A stretch of DNA of 64,000 nucleotides from NCBI RefSeq assembly GCF_019320115.1, contig NC_089587.1, forward strand, positions 85,817,410-85,881,409, in the 5' to 3' direction. The notes below the pieces were generated by a model. It made no database searches. It saw only the letters and a program-made list of their open reading frames with translations, and was not told the origin of the DNA. Position numbers and translations under genes: made by a program. Below, one piece after another: positions 11,817-24,889 of this stretch. The DNA comes from Miscanthus floridulus (taxonomy: Eukaryota > Streptophyta > Magnoliopsida > Poales > Poaceae). Each line of letters starts with the position of its first letter. The stretch's first letter is position 1.

Positions 11817-14800
11817 GACCTGGCAGACAAGATAGAAGACATAGTTCTCCCTCGGAAGGGCTACTTAGTTAGATAGGTCGGGCGGTCATTCTTGTAATAA
11901 GTGGACAAGTTCTGACCCCTTTATATCATTTAAACAAACTTGTCATTTAGTTTGATCAAATCTGTTCTTTTGTTTTAGTGTGAAAGAATTTGTTTTTTCT
12001 CCCCTTTTATGTGTGAAAAGGGGTTAATGCGTTCCGACCCTTCCGTTTGTTAAGACCATAGAGTTTGAGGTGTAGGAGGGAAACTCTGATCACACTGGTA
12101 AGCAAGAATGACATAGCCGCTAGGGCATAGGTTTCTTGCAATCCGACCAGCCTTACTCAGTCGTTTGTTTTCATGAACCTTTCCACTAGGTTTTTAACAT
12201 GAGGAAGGGGTCGAGCATGGTGACTATTTTAGAAAGGGTGTATATATACCCTTATCATCCCCCGAGTGAGACCTAACCCCTTGCCGTTGCTGGGGTTGGG
12301 GGATTGGTTGTCACTAAAGATCGAGGAGAGGATAGCGAAACTAGCAGAAGAAAGCGTCTCTTGTTTTCATACATACCCCTCCCTAGGATCTAAGCCATCA
12401 TTCTATGACCGTGTGTTCAGTCTCCTTGTGAGTCCAACTTTCCTTGAGCCCCCATGCGTAGCGGGGGTCCGGTCGAGGGTTGGCTCGTCTTTATGATCGT
12501 TACCCCATCCGCGGTTTCCATAACCAGAGGGGTTGATCTAACTTCACTTGCCTCGATGGCTCGAGTGACTACTCGGTGAGCTCGCTAACGGGCATGTTAT
12601 AGTGGAATCTGGGTCCATCATTTATGATAGGGTCGGCATAGCCCTCATGTGGCATTCCACTACTCCTTAACCCGCCACCTAGTAGATGCCCGAGCCATTC
12701 TAGAGAGCAACTCAGGTGGCCCACTGGCCTCCCCTCGATGGAGATTCTGTCGGCTCGGCTAGGATCAAACGAGAATATTGAGATGACCATGTCCACTTCT
12801 AAATGGGTCGAGAGAAGGCCGCTAGGGCTCATCTATGTTTTCTCCCCTGGCTCTGTTCGACATGAGGCGGCCTCGAGGCCTTCGCAGGCCAGCCTTTGAA
12901 CCCTGGTCAGTTGGATTCCCTGGTTAGGGTTGGGTAGATTGAGCCCCCAAGCCTCATTGGGCTTGGCAGGGGTCAGCTGAATTTCATGCGTCACCCCATC
13001 CATGGTTTTTGCAACTGGAGGGGCTGAGCTAACGACACTTGCCTCGATGGCTTGAGTGTCACGCTCGGTGAGCTCACTAACGTGCATGTCCGAGTGGAAT
13101 CCGGTTCTGTCGTTCGCTAATAGGGTTGGCATCGCCCTCATCTGGCATTCCCCTACTCCTTAACCTGCCTCCTAGTAGATGCCTGAACCATTTTGGAGAC
13201 CAACTTAGGTGGCCCGCTGGCCTCTCCTCAATGGAGATTCTGTGGGCTTGGCTCGAGGTTAGGATCGAATAAGAAGATTGAGATGACCCTATCCACTTCT
13301 AAGCAGGTCGGGCGAAGGCCGCTAGGGCTCATCTATGTTTTCTCCCCTGGCTCTGTTTGACACGAGGTAGCCTCGAGCCCTTCATGGGCCGACCTTCGAA
13401 CCTCGGTCAGTCGCCGCTCATATCGAATGAGATGACTACCGCTTCATGATGTGACGCGAAGCATTGTGATGTAGCAATTGCATATGCAATGCTTGGATGT
13501 ATGGGATGCATGTATGAATGCGTGCATGAGAATGGATGAATGAATGATCATGCATTGGAAAAGAAAAGTGGGTGTTGGTAAAGTTACCTCGATGGCATGA
13601 GTGATGAGTTCGGGGAGCTCTTACCGGATATGTCCGTGTGGGTCCGAGTCCATCATTCGTGATGGAGTTGGCATAACCTGCATGGGGCATCCCACTGCTC
13701 CTTACCCGTCTCTCGATCGTGGCCCGAGCCATCCGATCGACTTCGGGCAACCTACTAGCCTATCCTCGATGGAGATTCTGTAGGTGGGCCCCTCGAAATC
13801 CTTCCTAGGAAGGCAGAGGCTAAAGCCTAGGGTGTGGGGACAAAAACACTATAGCCATTGGGGCATAGGTTTCTTATGGTCCTACCAATTTTTACTCAGA
13901 GTTTGTTTCCGTACACCTTGCCTCTTGGTTTTTAAATGTGAGGAGGGGTCGGGCATAGAGAATGTCTACCAAATACGCACTCTTACTGGCCCCCGGTGAG
14001 GCCCAACCCCTTGCCGTTGCTAGGGTAGGGGGCTCGATAGCGAAATTAGTAAGAGAAAACATGCGTAAAGTAAGGGTGACCTGTCTCTCGACTGTGGCCC
14101 AAATCGTCCGATTGACTTGGGTGACCTGCTGGCATAGGACTTACCTTGATGGCACAAGTGATGGGTTTGGGGAGCTCTTACCAGATATGTTCGAGTGGAA
14201 TTTAGGTCTGTCGTTCATGATAGAGTTGGCATAACCCGCATAGGGCATCCTACTGCTCCTTACCCATCTCTTAGCAGTGGCCAAGCCGTCCGATTGACTT
14301 GTGTGACCTAGGGAGATAGAGGATGAGATCATCCCCCCAAGGAATTAGTTAGGCAGATACGCCAGGCAACGAACTTGTATTAAGTGGACAAGCTCTTAAA
14401 TTTTGTTATGGCCAAAAAGCTTTTTAGCCCTTCTCCCCTTTTCATATAAAAAGATTAGTGCGTCTCGACCCCTTCCGTCATTAAGGCTGTAAAGCCTAGG
14501 GTATGGGTGAACAAACTCTGATCACACTGGTGAGCAAAGGTGTCATAGCCACTAGGATGTAGGTTTCTCACAGTCCGACCAGTTTTACTGAGTGTTTATT
14601 TCTGCAACCCTTGCTTCTAGGTCTCAACATGAGAGAGGGTCAGGCACAAAGAATGTTTGCTAGGTGGATATACTCTTAGACACGCACCTACTCTTTCCGT
14701 AGCTAAGGCCAAAAGCCCAGGGTGCAGAAAAAACTTTGATCACGCTGGTGAGCAAAGGCGCCATAGCCGTGGAGGTGTAGGTTTCTCATAGTCCGACTAG

Positions 14801-15300
14801 TTTTACTTAGCGTTCATTTTCGCAAACATCGCTTCTGGGTCTTAACATGAGGAAGGGTCGGGCGTAGAGAATGTCTACCGGATCGGTACGCTCTAATTAG
14901 CCCTTGAGTGGGGCCCGACCCCACCGTTGTTGGGGTCGGGTGTCACTAAAGATCATGGAGTTTGATAGCGAAACTGATAAGAGAAAGTGTGCATTTATTA
15001 AGGGTGCTCGATGTTCCAAGCATTGATGAAGACCTCGCCGTTGATGGTCTTGAGCTTGTAGGCACCTAGCCAGAGCACCTCTACGATGACGTACGGTCCC
15101 TCCCATGATGGAGAGAGCTTGTGGCGGTTCTTGTTGCTCTGGACGAGGCAGAGCACCAGGTCCCCAATGTTGAAGGCCCGACCCCATACTCGATGGTTGT
15201 GGTACTAGCGTAACGCTTGCTAGTACTTGGTCGAGCAAAGGAGGGTGACATTGCGCGCTTCATCTAGCTGGTCCCTGGCATCCTCAAGGGACACCTCGAC
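11817..15300. repeat. Tat internal repeat modules (between antisense ORF and pol)
   Basis: No coding region is visible. Three kinds of modules recur. A ~490 bp block occurs twice (about 12510-13000 and 13001-13420; the core CCTCGATGG...GTGAGCTC starts at 12551 and 13042). Shorter relatives of this core lie at 13588-13760 and 14130-14310. A third module with CTGATCACACTGGT and TAGGTTTCT recurs near 12081, 13868, 14510 and 14729, the last two about 219 bp apart. The same modules occur in the second Tat element at 56.6-57.4 kb. Confidence 0.75.
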
Positions 15301-15303
15301 TCC

Positions 15304-16044
15304 CTATTTGTCATATGCCCTGACCCTCAGCGCTCCATAATCGAGGTTGGTTGAGAGGATAGCCTCGGAACCATAGACCATGAAGAATGGTGTGTAGCTG
15401 GTGGCCCGACTGGGGGTCATCCTTAGGCTCCAAAGCATCGCGGGAAGTTTCGTGACCCATTGTCCACCAAACTTGTTCAACCGGTTGAAGATCCTAGGCT
15501 TGAGGCCTTGTAGGACCATGTCATTCGTGCGCTCGACCTACCTGTTCGTGCAGGGGTGTGCCATGGCGGCCCAATCAACGTGGATGTGGTATTCATCACA
15601 GAATCGGAGGAACTTTTTTCTGGTGAACTGTGTGTCGTTGTCCGTGATGATGGAATTCGGGACCCCAAAGTGATGGATGATGTCAAGGAAGAACAGGATG
15701 GCTTGCTCGGACTTGATTGCGGAGACCGGTCGAGCCTTTACCCACTTTGTAAACTTGTCCACGGTGACAAGCAAGTGTGTATAGCCCCCGGGCGCCCTCT
15801 TGAGAGGTTCGACCAGATCGAGCCCCTAGACCATGAACGACCACGTGATAGGGATCATCTAGAGTGCTTGGGCCGATAGGTGGGTCTGCCGAGCGTAGTA
15901 TTGACACCCTTCGTAGGTGCGCACAATCTGTTCAGCATCGGCAACTACAGTCAGCCAGTAGAAGCCTTGTCGGAATGCATTTCCGATGAGGGTTCTAGGC
16001 GTGGCATGGTGACCATAGACCCCACTGTGGATATCGCTCAGCAA
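15304..16044 (-). pseudogene. Tat integrase remains
   Basis: Read on the - strand from 16044. First comes a zinc-binding H-H-C-C region (HSGVYGHH ... EGCQYYAR). Next is the catalytic core with VTVDKFTKWVKA, FGVPNSIITDND (second Asp) and VERTNDMVLQGLKP (Glu), then the conserved LWSLRMTPSRATSYTPFFMVYGS-type segment. Integrase inserts the cDNA copy into host DNA. The frame is cut by stops and shifts, including a stop directly before the VERTND motif, so it is not functional. Confidence 0.85.
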
Positions 16045-16269
16045 ACGCTTCCCTTCTTCGATGGGGATGTAGTGCTATAGGATCCTAGTGTGGCTTCACT
16101 TGTAGAGCTCGCCCTCAATAAGGACAAAGGACTTGGTGCGACACGCGAGCCACCGAGCATCCATTTTGTCCATCGACAGTGCCTCACGGAGGAGGTAGTC
16201 GAGGTAAGGTGTCCTCTAGTTGGCCAGAGGGTCGGGCTCTATTGCTAGATCCTCATCAAGCTCCACAAC

Positions 16270-17050
16270 CTAGGGGTTGGATGGAGTTGATGGCTGATTA
16301 GCCCCTAAGCCCAGGGTAGGCGGCTCACCACTGGCTTGTTCTGGCTCCTCGTAGTAGACCGAGGGCTTGTGCTGATCACTAGCGAAGACACCCATTGGCA
16401 CCGGCTCTTGGCCAGACACCGCTTTCGCTAGTGTGTTGGTTGCCTCGTTGAGACGCCTCAGGAAGTGATTGAACTCGAGACTATTGAATTTGTCCTCCAG
16501 CTGGTGGACTTCTTGGCAATATGCAGCCATCTTGGCATTGTGACAGCTCAACTCCTTCATGACCTGGTCGATGACCAGCTAGGAGTCACCTCGAAAGTCA
16601 AGGCATCGGATACCCAACTCGATGACGATGTGCAGACCATTAATGAGCGCCTCATATTCGGCCACATTGTTGGAGGAGGTGAAATGGATGCGAACCATGT
16701 ACCTCAAGCATACCCCGAGGGGCAAAACAAAGACTAGCCCTACACCGGTGACTTTCTTCATCAGCGATCCATCAAAGTACATCGTCTAGTACTCCTCGTC
16801 GATGATTGCTAGCGGCATTTGGACCTTGGTCCACTCTGCAATGAAATCAGCCAGCACTTGGGACTTGATGGCTGTCCGAGAGGCATATGAAATGCCTTGA
16901 CCCATCAACTCGAGTGCCCACTTCGTGATTCTTCATGTGGCATCCTGGTTTTGGATGATCTCGCCAAGGGGGAAGGACGTCACGACCGTCACTGGATGTG
17001 ACTCGAAGTAGTGCGTAGCTTCCTCTTGATGATGAGGATGGCATATAGGA
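16270..17050 (-). pseudogene. Tat RNase H remains
   Basis: The - strand segment from 16782 reads YFDGS ... VAEYEALINGL ... FRGDS, the D-E-D pattern of RNase H type I (ribonuclease degrading RNA in the RNA:DNA hybrid). Downstream is the Tat-like linker with NTLAKAVSGQEPVP. Several stops interrupt it. The segment before the RNase H motif (17044-16847) is the RT/RNase H connection region. Confidence 0.8.
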
Positions 17051-17468
17051 GCTTCTAGATTTTGGGATAGGTCTTGGAATCAGATAAGACCTCGCTAATG
17101 AAGTACACGGGACGCTACACTTTGAGGGTGTGCCCCTCTTCTTCTCGCTCCACCACTAGGGCGGCGCTGACCACTTGCGTGAACGCCGCAATGTAGAGTA
17201 GAAGCGGTTCTCCATCGGTCGGAGGGACCAAGATTGGGGCCTTTGTCAGAAGTTGCTTGACCATGTCAAGTGCCTCCTAGGCCTTGGGTGTCCATTCAGA
17301 ACGGTTGGTCTTCTTTAGAAGCTGATAGAGGGGGAGACCTCATTTGTCGAGGCGCGAGATAAAGCGGCTGAGCGTGGCGAGGCACCCTGTAACTCATTGT
17401 ACCCCCTTTATGTTCTGAATCAGACCCATCCTTGTGATGGCCGAGATCTTCTCTGGGTTGACTTCGAT
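17051..17468 (-). pseudogene. Tat reverse transcriptase C-terminal fragment, cut by Tekay insertion
   Basis: On the - strand the frame begins abruptly with IEVNPEKISAI at 17468 and continues through NIKGVQ and LSRFISRLDK, the end of a gypsy RT (thumb/connection). The codons that should precede the I-E-V step are replaced by the end of another LTR starting at 17470. The rest of RT, protease, gag and the 5' LTR of this Tat copy were not found in the window. Confidence 0.75.
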
Positions 17469-17469
17469 G

Positions 17470-20400
17470 TGTGGTAGAACCGCCCACAATAATGCACTTA
17501 CGGAGGCGCTCGTCTTCCACCAGATACTAAGCACCCCAAAAGCAAGCTACGACGGCAAGTTCCGTCGGGCACACCCCAAGGGAGAGCCTAAAAGGTCCAC
17601 ATTTCTTCCCAAGGATCCAATAATGAGAACGAGTTACAATACTTAATCCATTTCATACATCCAGAGTTCTTAGAAATATATTATTATAGTTCCAAATTCA
17701 GATTGCAGAATATTAAACATCGGAATGAAAATACACATCTAGCGGTAACAAACAAGGATCTATCTATGCCCACCAAAAGAATCCTTCATACAATGGCTAC
17801 TCCTCAAGCATTACCTGCAACAGGGGTAAGTAAACCCTGAGTACACAACGTACTCGCAAGACTGATTCGACTAGTGGGAATAGTTTCTCAACTCCAAGGG
17901 ATATGCAAAGCTTTATGGTTTGCTGGTTTTCTTTTTGCAGAAAGCAATACTAATAGTGAGTCCTTATTTATGTTATTATTAGCAGCCATGATTAATTTAT
18001 TATCTAGCCATTCTATGTAAGCACCTATTCTACTTTCAAGCAAGAGTTGAGCAATCAGTTTCATTGCATCACCTTTCATCTTTCAGTTCTTACTACGGTG
18101 CTAGACCATAGACAAGTTGTACCGGATTGCCTGACAATTCTTGAATCAATGCCCCCGCTGGGTACCCCAAAATCACACGCCCTGCTTGTACCCCAGGCAC
18201 AAGCAGGACCAACCCATCACCCTCCTGTCATGGGGTCCAGGTCCACGTCTAAACTTGGACTCCAAGCCCCTACTCCTAAGTCCTAGACTTAGTGTGGTGC
18301 AAGGACCTCCACCATCTCTGCCTCCAATCAGTCAGTCCGAAAAGAGCTGGAACCCACGACAAGAGAGCAACAAGTTTTCCCTGCGCCCATACCCAAGTAT
18401 GTGCTGGGGATAATAAATCTGTGACTTACCTAGAGACCTATGCAATGGCCGGTCCTTAACCGACACAGACAGGGAAAAGTGTAACCAAGCTATGCCCTAT
18501 TGGCCACAGGACACAACCTCTTACACCCACCAATACCCAAACCATATCCCTGCCCGGTCTCCATTTTTCCTTTCCACCATTTTATCATAAGTTATCATAA
18601 TTTTCATCTATTGTGAGTAACGGCATGTTACTCATGCTACCGATACCCTGAGCATAGCAGCTACTCGACCTATACTAGTAGGACTCATAGGTAAGTATAT
18701 CTATGCATGTAGTTTTCATAAAATGCCTATAACATAAATGCACATCATATATATATATATATATATATATTCAGTAATCATTCAAAAATAGGGGTTATGC
18801 ACCGGGGCTTGCCTTGGGCAGGCGGTGGGTCAACAAAGTCAGCAATGAATGGCTCTGGGGCTCCCTCCTGTACGAGGACCTCCTCCTCGTACTCCTCAAT
18901 AATCTCCTCGTAGTCCTATTCGTCCATAGGCACGAACTCTACAAACTCGTGATCTACATACATGAAATGATGATGCAACACTTAGTAATATGGCAACAGC
19001 AACTCTTCAAATACGAATACATCCATCAAGCTACCAAGCTAGTCCTACCGACTAAGGTGTTAAGTTACCTACTATTACCCCTAACAAATATGAAGCATGA
19101 CATATATTAACTTAGCAACTAAAGGTATTCTTACTCTTAATACCGATTTACTCTATATATGATAAAAACAAGGAGTACTAGCTATTCTATTTATCAACCT
19201 ACTCTAGGGCTACAAAAATTATAATGAGTACATAATAATCTAATGAATCTACTGTAAAAATTTCATGGCTAAAGCTATCATCAATTTGCCACAAAAATTC
19301 CTACAAATATTGAGCTAAATAATACTAAGCTTTCTAAATTGAATTTATGAACCTATCATTATCACAGCTAACTATAAACTACTACACCAACAGATAGATA
19401 GCATTTTTGTGAGCCTAACAAATTTTGTTTCACTATTTTTGGGCACCTACATAATTTACTATAATTTTACAAAGATCAGTTCAAAACTAAATTGAATAAA
19501 CCTTTACTAATTCACTAGAAAATGAAAACCCTAAATCTACCGCGTGGCCCAAAGCACGAGTGGCTCAGCCCACTCTGGCGCAATGCGCGCGCATGCACAT
19601 GACGCACTGGCGTGGCCCAACGTGGCTCGGCCCATGTTTATGCAAAAGAGCCCTCGGCTTTCAATCAAATGGACCCGCAGTCCTTCCTACTATTTCCCTC
19701 TCTCACTGACGCTCTCAATAACCCCCTAGCTTGCTTCGAATTAACATTTCAAAGTCCCTGGCCAGAACTTAACAAAGGTCATGGCCCCTCCGACCAAACA
19801 CCGGTGAGCATGGACCTCCTCGGCCTCAACCATCACCTCCCTAGCACTCTATGAGCGAAGCGCAACCGATCGAGGTATCAAACACTACAAACAGTGCAGC
19901 GTGTAGATGTGGCCATGCATTGTGGCGGGGGCTAGCCACAGCAACACCGGCGCCGACAAAATCAACTAGCCCAACACCTATACCACTACCCTTTATCCAT
20001 CTACAGACTACGGGCAACAAGATAGAAGCCCTATTTGAACCGCTACTACATCCAACCATGCTAGCCATGGGAACGACATCCAATCCAGTTTGTCGGTGGC
20101 AGCGAACGCATCCCAGGTGACCTAGACCCCAACCGACTCAACCACCTACTCTAGGAGCAGGAGGGCCTCACCAAAGATGTGTAGGGCAGACTAGATGTGG
20201 TCGTGAGGCTCGGCAAGGTGGTTGACCATGTGCGCGGGAGTGCTCTGATTCACAGCAAGCGCAGCGATGGTGTCCCCATCGACCTGCTGCTCCGCCGGTG
20301 AAACTGCTACACAGGCGAGGCAACCAAGTCAACACGACTTAAAAGCACCGCTCAATTGAAACAATGGAGCATGGAGCGATGCCTTGGCCGAGCACCCGCC

Positions 20401-21854
20401 TCAACGGCCATGGCGGACCGCCGCGAGGAAAATGCCCCGCATTACCTCACTAGGTGATGGAAGCTCACCGGGATGACTCCAATCGCAGGCTAACTAACAG
20501 GGCTAGTTGCGTGCACAATTAATTGGAAGGAGGTGGACTATGCAAGGCCAATTAGAGGGATAGCTCAGCTTGGTCCTATGGTGACCGGCGGTGGGGGAAA
20601 ACTCAATTTAAAGACAAACATCATACGGCAGCAGTAGTGGCAAGCTTGGCGCGAAGCTAGACTCCAAATCAACCTCTAGACATGCGTAATTATAAGGATG
20701 GGGCCAGCTCTATGGTTTGGCCTTAGCGCGGCTCGGTCAGCCAGTGCGACGCCATTCAAGGTGACGTGACGAGGAGCGTGGCGTGGTGCAGTCACTAAAT
20801 GGGGAAGGACGGCAGCGCGATGGGTGATGGCTCCATGTGTGCATACAAGACCGGCATGATGACGTGCAACCACAGTGGCTTGACTCGTAAGACAATGGCG
20901 GCTCAGCCCTACGTGCCTAGGTGGCTGGCGCCGGTCTAGGGAGGCAGCAGCGTGGTGTCGCTTTAGACGTGGACATGATGGCGAAGGTAGGTGGGGTAAA
21001 CCCACGCGCGTGCAGCCGTGAAGGGTCAGCAGCAGCAGTGACCGTGCAAGCGGCGGTCGGAGCATAGCACAACCGGGGACGTAGCTCGACGCAACAGCGA
21101 TGGCGAGCAGAGTGGCTCAGGCGGACACGACGGTGGTGGCGAGCAGAGTGGCCAGGCTCGCTGGGCCCTAGCATGCGCATGTGCGCACGAGTCGTGTGCT
21201 AGGGCACGGCAATGGTGGTGTGGCCTAGGAGGCGGTGCGCGTTTGCTTGCGGCAATGCCGGCCAAGTCACGGTGATCGTGGCCAGACGTAGCAACCATTC
21301 AGAAACGTGTCTTGCACGCTTTTTAAAGCATCCCAAAAACCCATCTCAATGCTTCAATTGCTAAACCAACTATTTAACACTCGAGATGGCATGTTAGGCC
21401 ACTAAAACAAGCCCTAAGACCATACCACTACCGAACCCGATTCTCCTATAAAAATTCCCAAACTTAGCCTCGTCACACCGTTTTCTAACTTAAGAAATTT
21501 GGTTAAGTCTCGCTCGGATTTGCGTCAACTTTGATTTCCAAGCTACCAACCATGCTAGCTAGTGAATTCCTTTTGCGATCGCAGGCATTTCATCATCACC
21601 TACGAAGTTTGTACTACAAACTTTATTAAAGTTTTGTCTATGCGTTCTATAGCATTTTCGTTCAATAAAAATTCATTTAGAACTCTAAGCGATATAACGC
21701 GACATGAAATATAACATTCGTTTCGCGTTTCCGATGAACGTTTTGAGTCACAAAAATTGATTGACACACTATAACGCATACACTATCACATAAACATGAT
21801 GCACATGCAGTGTTTTAGCAAAAGATTATACAGTATAACACCGAGGGTGTTATA
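17470..21854 (-). mobile_element. Long 3' LTR of a Tekay-type chromovirus
   Basis: The left end TGTGGTAGAACCGCC abuts the interrupted Tat RT codons (candidate target site CGATG, 17465-17469). The right end GAGGGTGTTATA corresponds on the - strand to a start of the TGTAACACCC type, slightly mutated. Just right of it is AATCTACCCCCC, on the - strand a polypurine tract GGGGGGTAGATT. At about 4.4 kb this is a very long LTR, as known for Tekay/Del elements. Its interior has no credible genes; GC-rich open frames at 19.5-21.3 kb lack any recognisable family pattern. Confidence 0.75.
18745..18770. repeat. (TA)n microsatellite
   Basis: About 13 uninterrupted TA units inside the Tekay LTR. Confidence 0.9.
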
Positions 21855-21959
21855 AATCTACCCCCCTAAAAAAATCTTGACCTGAGATTTCCTGTGACTA
21901 GTGTGGGAAGGAGATAGGAATTACATTTCAATGTAAACTACTACCTATCTGAACCAGAG

Positions 21960-23260
21960 AGAAGGTGGGGGTAATGCTTCAATATATAGCTCTCTTGTTC
22001 CCACATGGCCTCATCCTCAGAGTGGTTTTGTCACTACACCTTGTAGAACTTCACCACATTATTTCTAGTCACTCTTTCCTTTTCGTCTAGGATTTCGACA
22101 GGGGCTTAATATAAGTCAAATCAGGCTAGAGTGGAAGTCCTTCAATTTCTATAGCTTCATCAGGAGCCCACAAACATTTCTTCAACTGTGAGATGTGAAA
22201 CACATTGTGTACCACCGATAAAATATCAGGAAGCTGGAGACGATAAGCAACTGGGCCACACTATGCCAAAACCTTATAAGGACCCACATATAGAGAGGCT
22301 AGCTTGCCATGGACACCAAACTGATGCACCCCTCTCATAGGAGACACCTTGAGATACACATAATCTCCAACTACAAACTGTAAGGGCCTTCTTCGCTTGT
22401 CTGTATAAGCTTTCTGTCGGCTCTGAGTTGCTTTCAGGTGACTTTGAATAATGCTTACTTGCTCTCGAGCCTCTTTTATGAAATCTAGCCCAAAATATCC
22501 ATGGTCTCCTACTTCAACCCAATTAAGTGGTGTCCTACATTTCTTTCCATATAGAGCTTCAAATGGTGCCATACTAATGCTCTCTTGGTAGCTATTATTG
22601 TAAGAAAATTTAGCTAACTTCAGGCATCCATCCCACTTCTCAGGAAAAGAAATGGCACAAGCTCTCAACATATCCTCGAGCACCTGGTTCACCCTTTCAG
22701 TTTGGCCATCAGTTTGTGGATGATATGCTGAGCTTCTGAGGAGACAAGTACCAAGACATTGTTGTAGTTGCTCCTAGAAACAAGAGACAAAATCTAACCC
22801 TCTATCAGAGATGATAGTAAGGGAAACTCCGTGTAGGGTCACAATCCGATCAAAATATATCTCAGCATACTTCTTGGTTGTATATCTAGTGTCTACCGGG
22901 ATAAAATGAGCAGACTTAGTGAGACGGTCCACAATGACCCAAATAGAATCATAGCCCTTGGATGTGTGGGGCAAACCTACCACAAAGTCCATGGAGATAT
23001 CTTCCCATTTCCAAACAAGAATGAGCAAGGGCTGCAAATATCCCAGGGTACGCATATGATCTGCTTTAACTCTCCCACAAGTGTCACACTCCGCAACGTA
23101 CTGGGTGATATCCTATTTCATGTTGGGCCACCGGTACAAGTGGCACAAATCATGGTACATCTTGTTGCTGCTAGGATGGATAGACAGCTTTGAATGATGG
23201 GCTTCATTCAAAATCTTCCTTCTCAGCTTCTCATTTGATGGAACCACCAACCTGTCTTTG
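21960..23260 (-). pseudogene. Tekay integrase and chromodomain remains
   Basis: The - strand reads a core with WEDISMDFVVGLPHTSKGYDSIWVIVDRLTKSAHFIPV-type motifs and TIISDRG (second Asp). The C-terminal region follows (FSYNNSYQESISMAPFEALYG ... VGDYVYLKVSPMRG ... GPYKVLA). Beyond the NVFHVSQLKKCL step a chromodomain-like segment (KFYKV-stop-W...HSEDEAMWE) lies at about 21990-22050. The chromodomain identifies a chromovirus; such domains direct integration by contacting chromatin. Several TAG stops interrupt the frame. Confidence 0.85.
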
Positions 23261-23469
23261 TATCTCACTACACCTTGCTCATCAATACTGAACTAAGGAC
23301 CACGCCCTTCGGCAATTAACTTCTTGATGGGAGGAATTTCTAAAGTGTCTTGCCTTTTCTCTAGAACAATCTGCTCAAGTAATTCTTAAACTAAGGCAAT
23401 GTGAGCCAGCACCTATGCATGGTTGAGAGACAAAGGTGTTTCTTCAACCTGATATGACTTTTAGCTCAA

Positions 23470-24874
23470 GGCATCAGCTACCACATTGGCCTTTTCTGGG
23501 TGGTAATGTACCTCCAAGTTATAATCCTTGATCAATTACAACCATCTCATTTGCCTCATATTCAACTCAGACTGAGTGAAAATATATTTGAGGCTCTTAT
23601 GATCTGTAAAAATATGTACTTTGTTGCCCAACAAATAATGCCTCCAAATTTTTAGAGTGTGGACCACAGTAGCCAGCTCTAAATCATGATTGGGGTAATT
23701 CACTTCATGCTTTTTCAATTGGCGCGAAGCATAAGCTATCACACGCCCATCCTACATAAGCACACACCCAACCCCATCTTCGAGGCATCACAATATACAT
23801 CAAAAGGTCTATCAATGTCTGGTTGGGCCAAGACAGGAGCAGTGGTCAGAAATTTCTTCAAAGCTTGGAAGGCTTCTTCATAGGCTGGGCTCCAATCAAA
23901 CTTGGCTTCTTTTTGGAGTAGCTTGGTCATCGGCTGAGCTATCTTGGAGAAATCTGGGATGAAACGCCGATATAGTACCTAGCTAGACCAAGGAACTGAT
24001 GAATCTGGTGCACTGACTTGGGAGACTTCCAGTTTAGCACATCTTGCACCTTGCTTGGGTCAACAGAGATACCGTCAGATGTCAAAACATGCCCCAAAAA
24101 CTGTACTTGATCTAACCAGAATTCACACTCGCTGAATTTAGCATACAGCTTGTGTTCCCTCAATCGAGCCAGCACTATCCAAAGGTGTTGGGCATGATCT
24201 TCATTGTCCTTGGAATATATCAGGATATCATCAATGAATACCACAACAAACTTATCCAGCTCCAGCATAAAGACTGAATTCATTAGATACATGAAGAATG
24301 TAGGAGCGTTGGTGAGACCAAAAGACATGACTAGATATTCATACAGCCCATACCTAGTAGAAAAAGTTATCTTTGGTATATCTTGTGGTCTAATCTTGAT
24401 CTGATGATAGCCTGGACGGAGGTCAATCTTGGAGAACATCTTGGCACCAGCTAGTTGATCAAACAAAGTATCTATGCGGGGCAAATGATACTTGTTCTTA
24501 ATGGTTACCGCATTAAGAGGGAGATAATCCACACACATCCGAAGAGTGTCATCCTTCTTCTTCACAAAAATGGCTGGACAACCCCAAGGTGAAGAGCTAG
24601 GATGGATGAAGCCCTTTTCTAGCAACTCTTCCAACTGCTTCTTCATTTTAGCCAATTCCTTTGGAGCCATGCGATGCAGACGTCGGGAGATAGGAGCAGT
24701 ACCCGGCTCTAGCTCAATGGAGAACTCCACCTCTCTGTCCGATGGCAACCCAGGTAGATCTTCAGGAAAAACATCCAGGAACTCACATACCATAGGAATA
24801 GAGGTAAGATCAGGAGAAGCTTCAGCATGAGCAGCAACAGGTAAGACTGGATTTGAGGGTATCAGAAGAGACAT
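23470..24874 (-). pseudogene. Tekay reverse transcriptase and RNase H remains
   Basis: A 311-codon stretch (24874-23939) carries the RT palm and fingers: [33 protein letters not shown], the catalytic FIDD box and [11 protein letters not shown]. RNase H follows in pieces: [52 protein letters not shown]. The RT block is still open and well preserved, while RNase H is split by a stop and frame changes, so the element is dead but not very old. Confidence 0.88.
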
Positions 24875-24889
24875 CCTATCCTCAGAAGA

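Noticed and set aside
20676..21298. Arg/His-rich frames on the - strand
   Set aside because: Lie within the Tekay LTR, overlap each other in different frames and match nothing.
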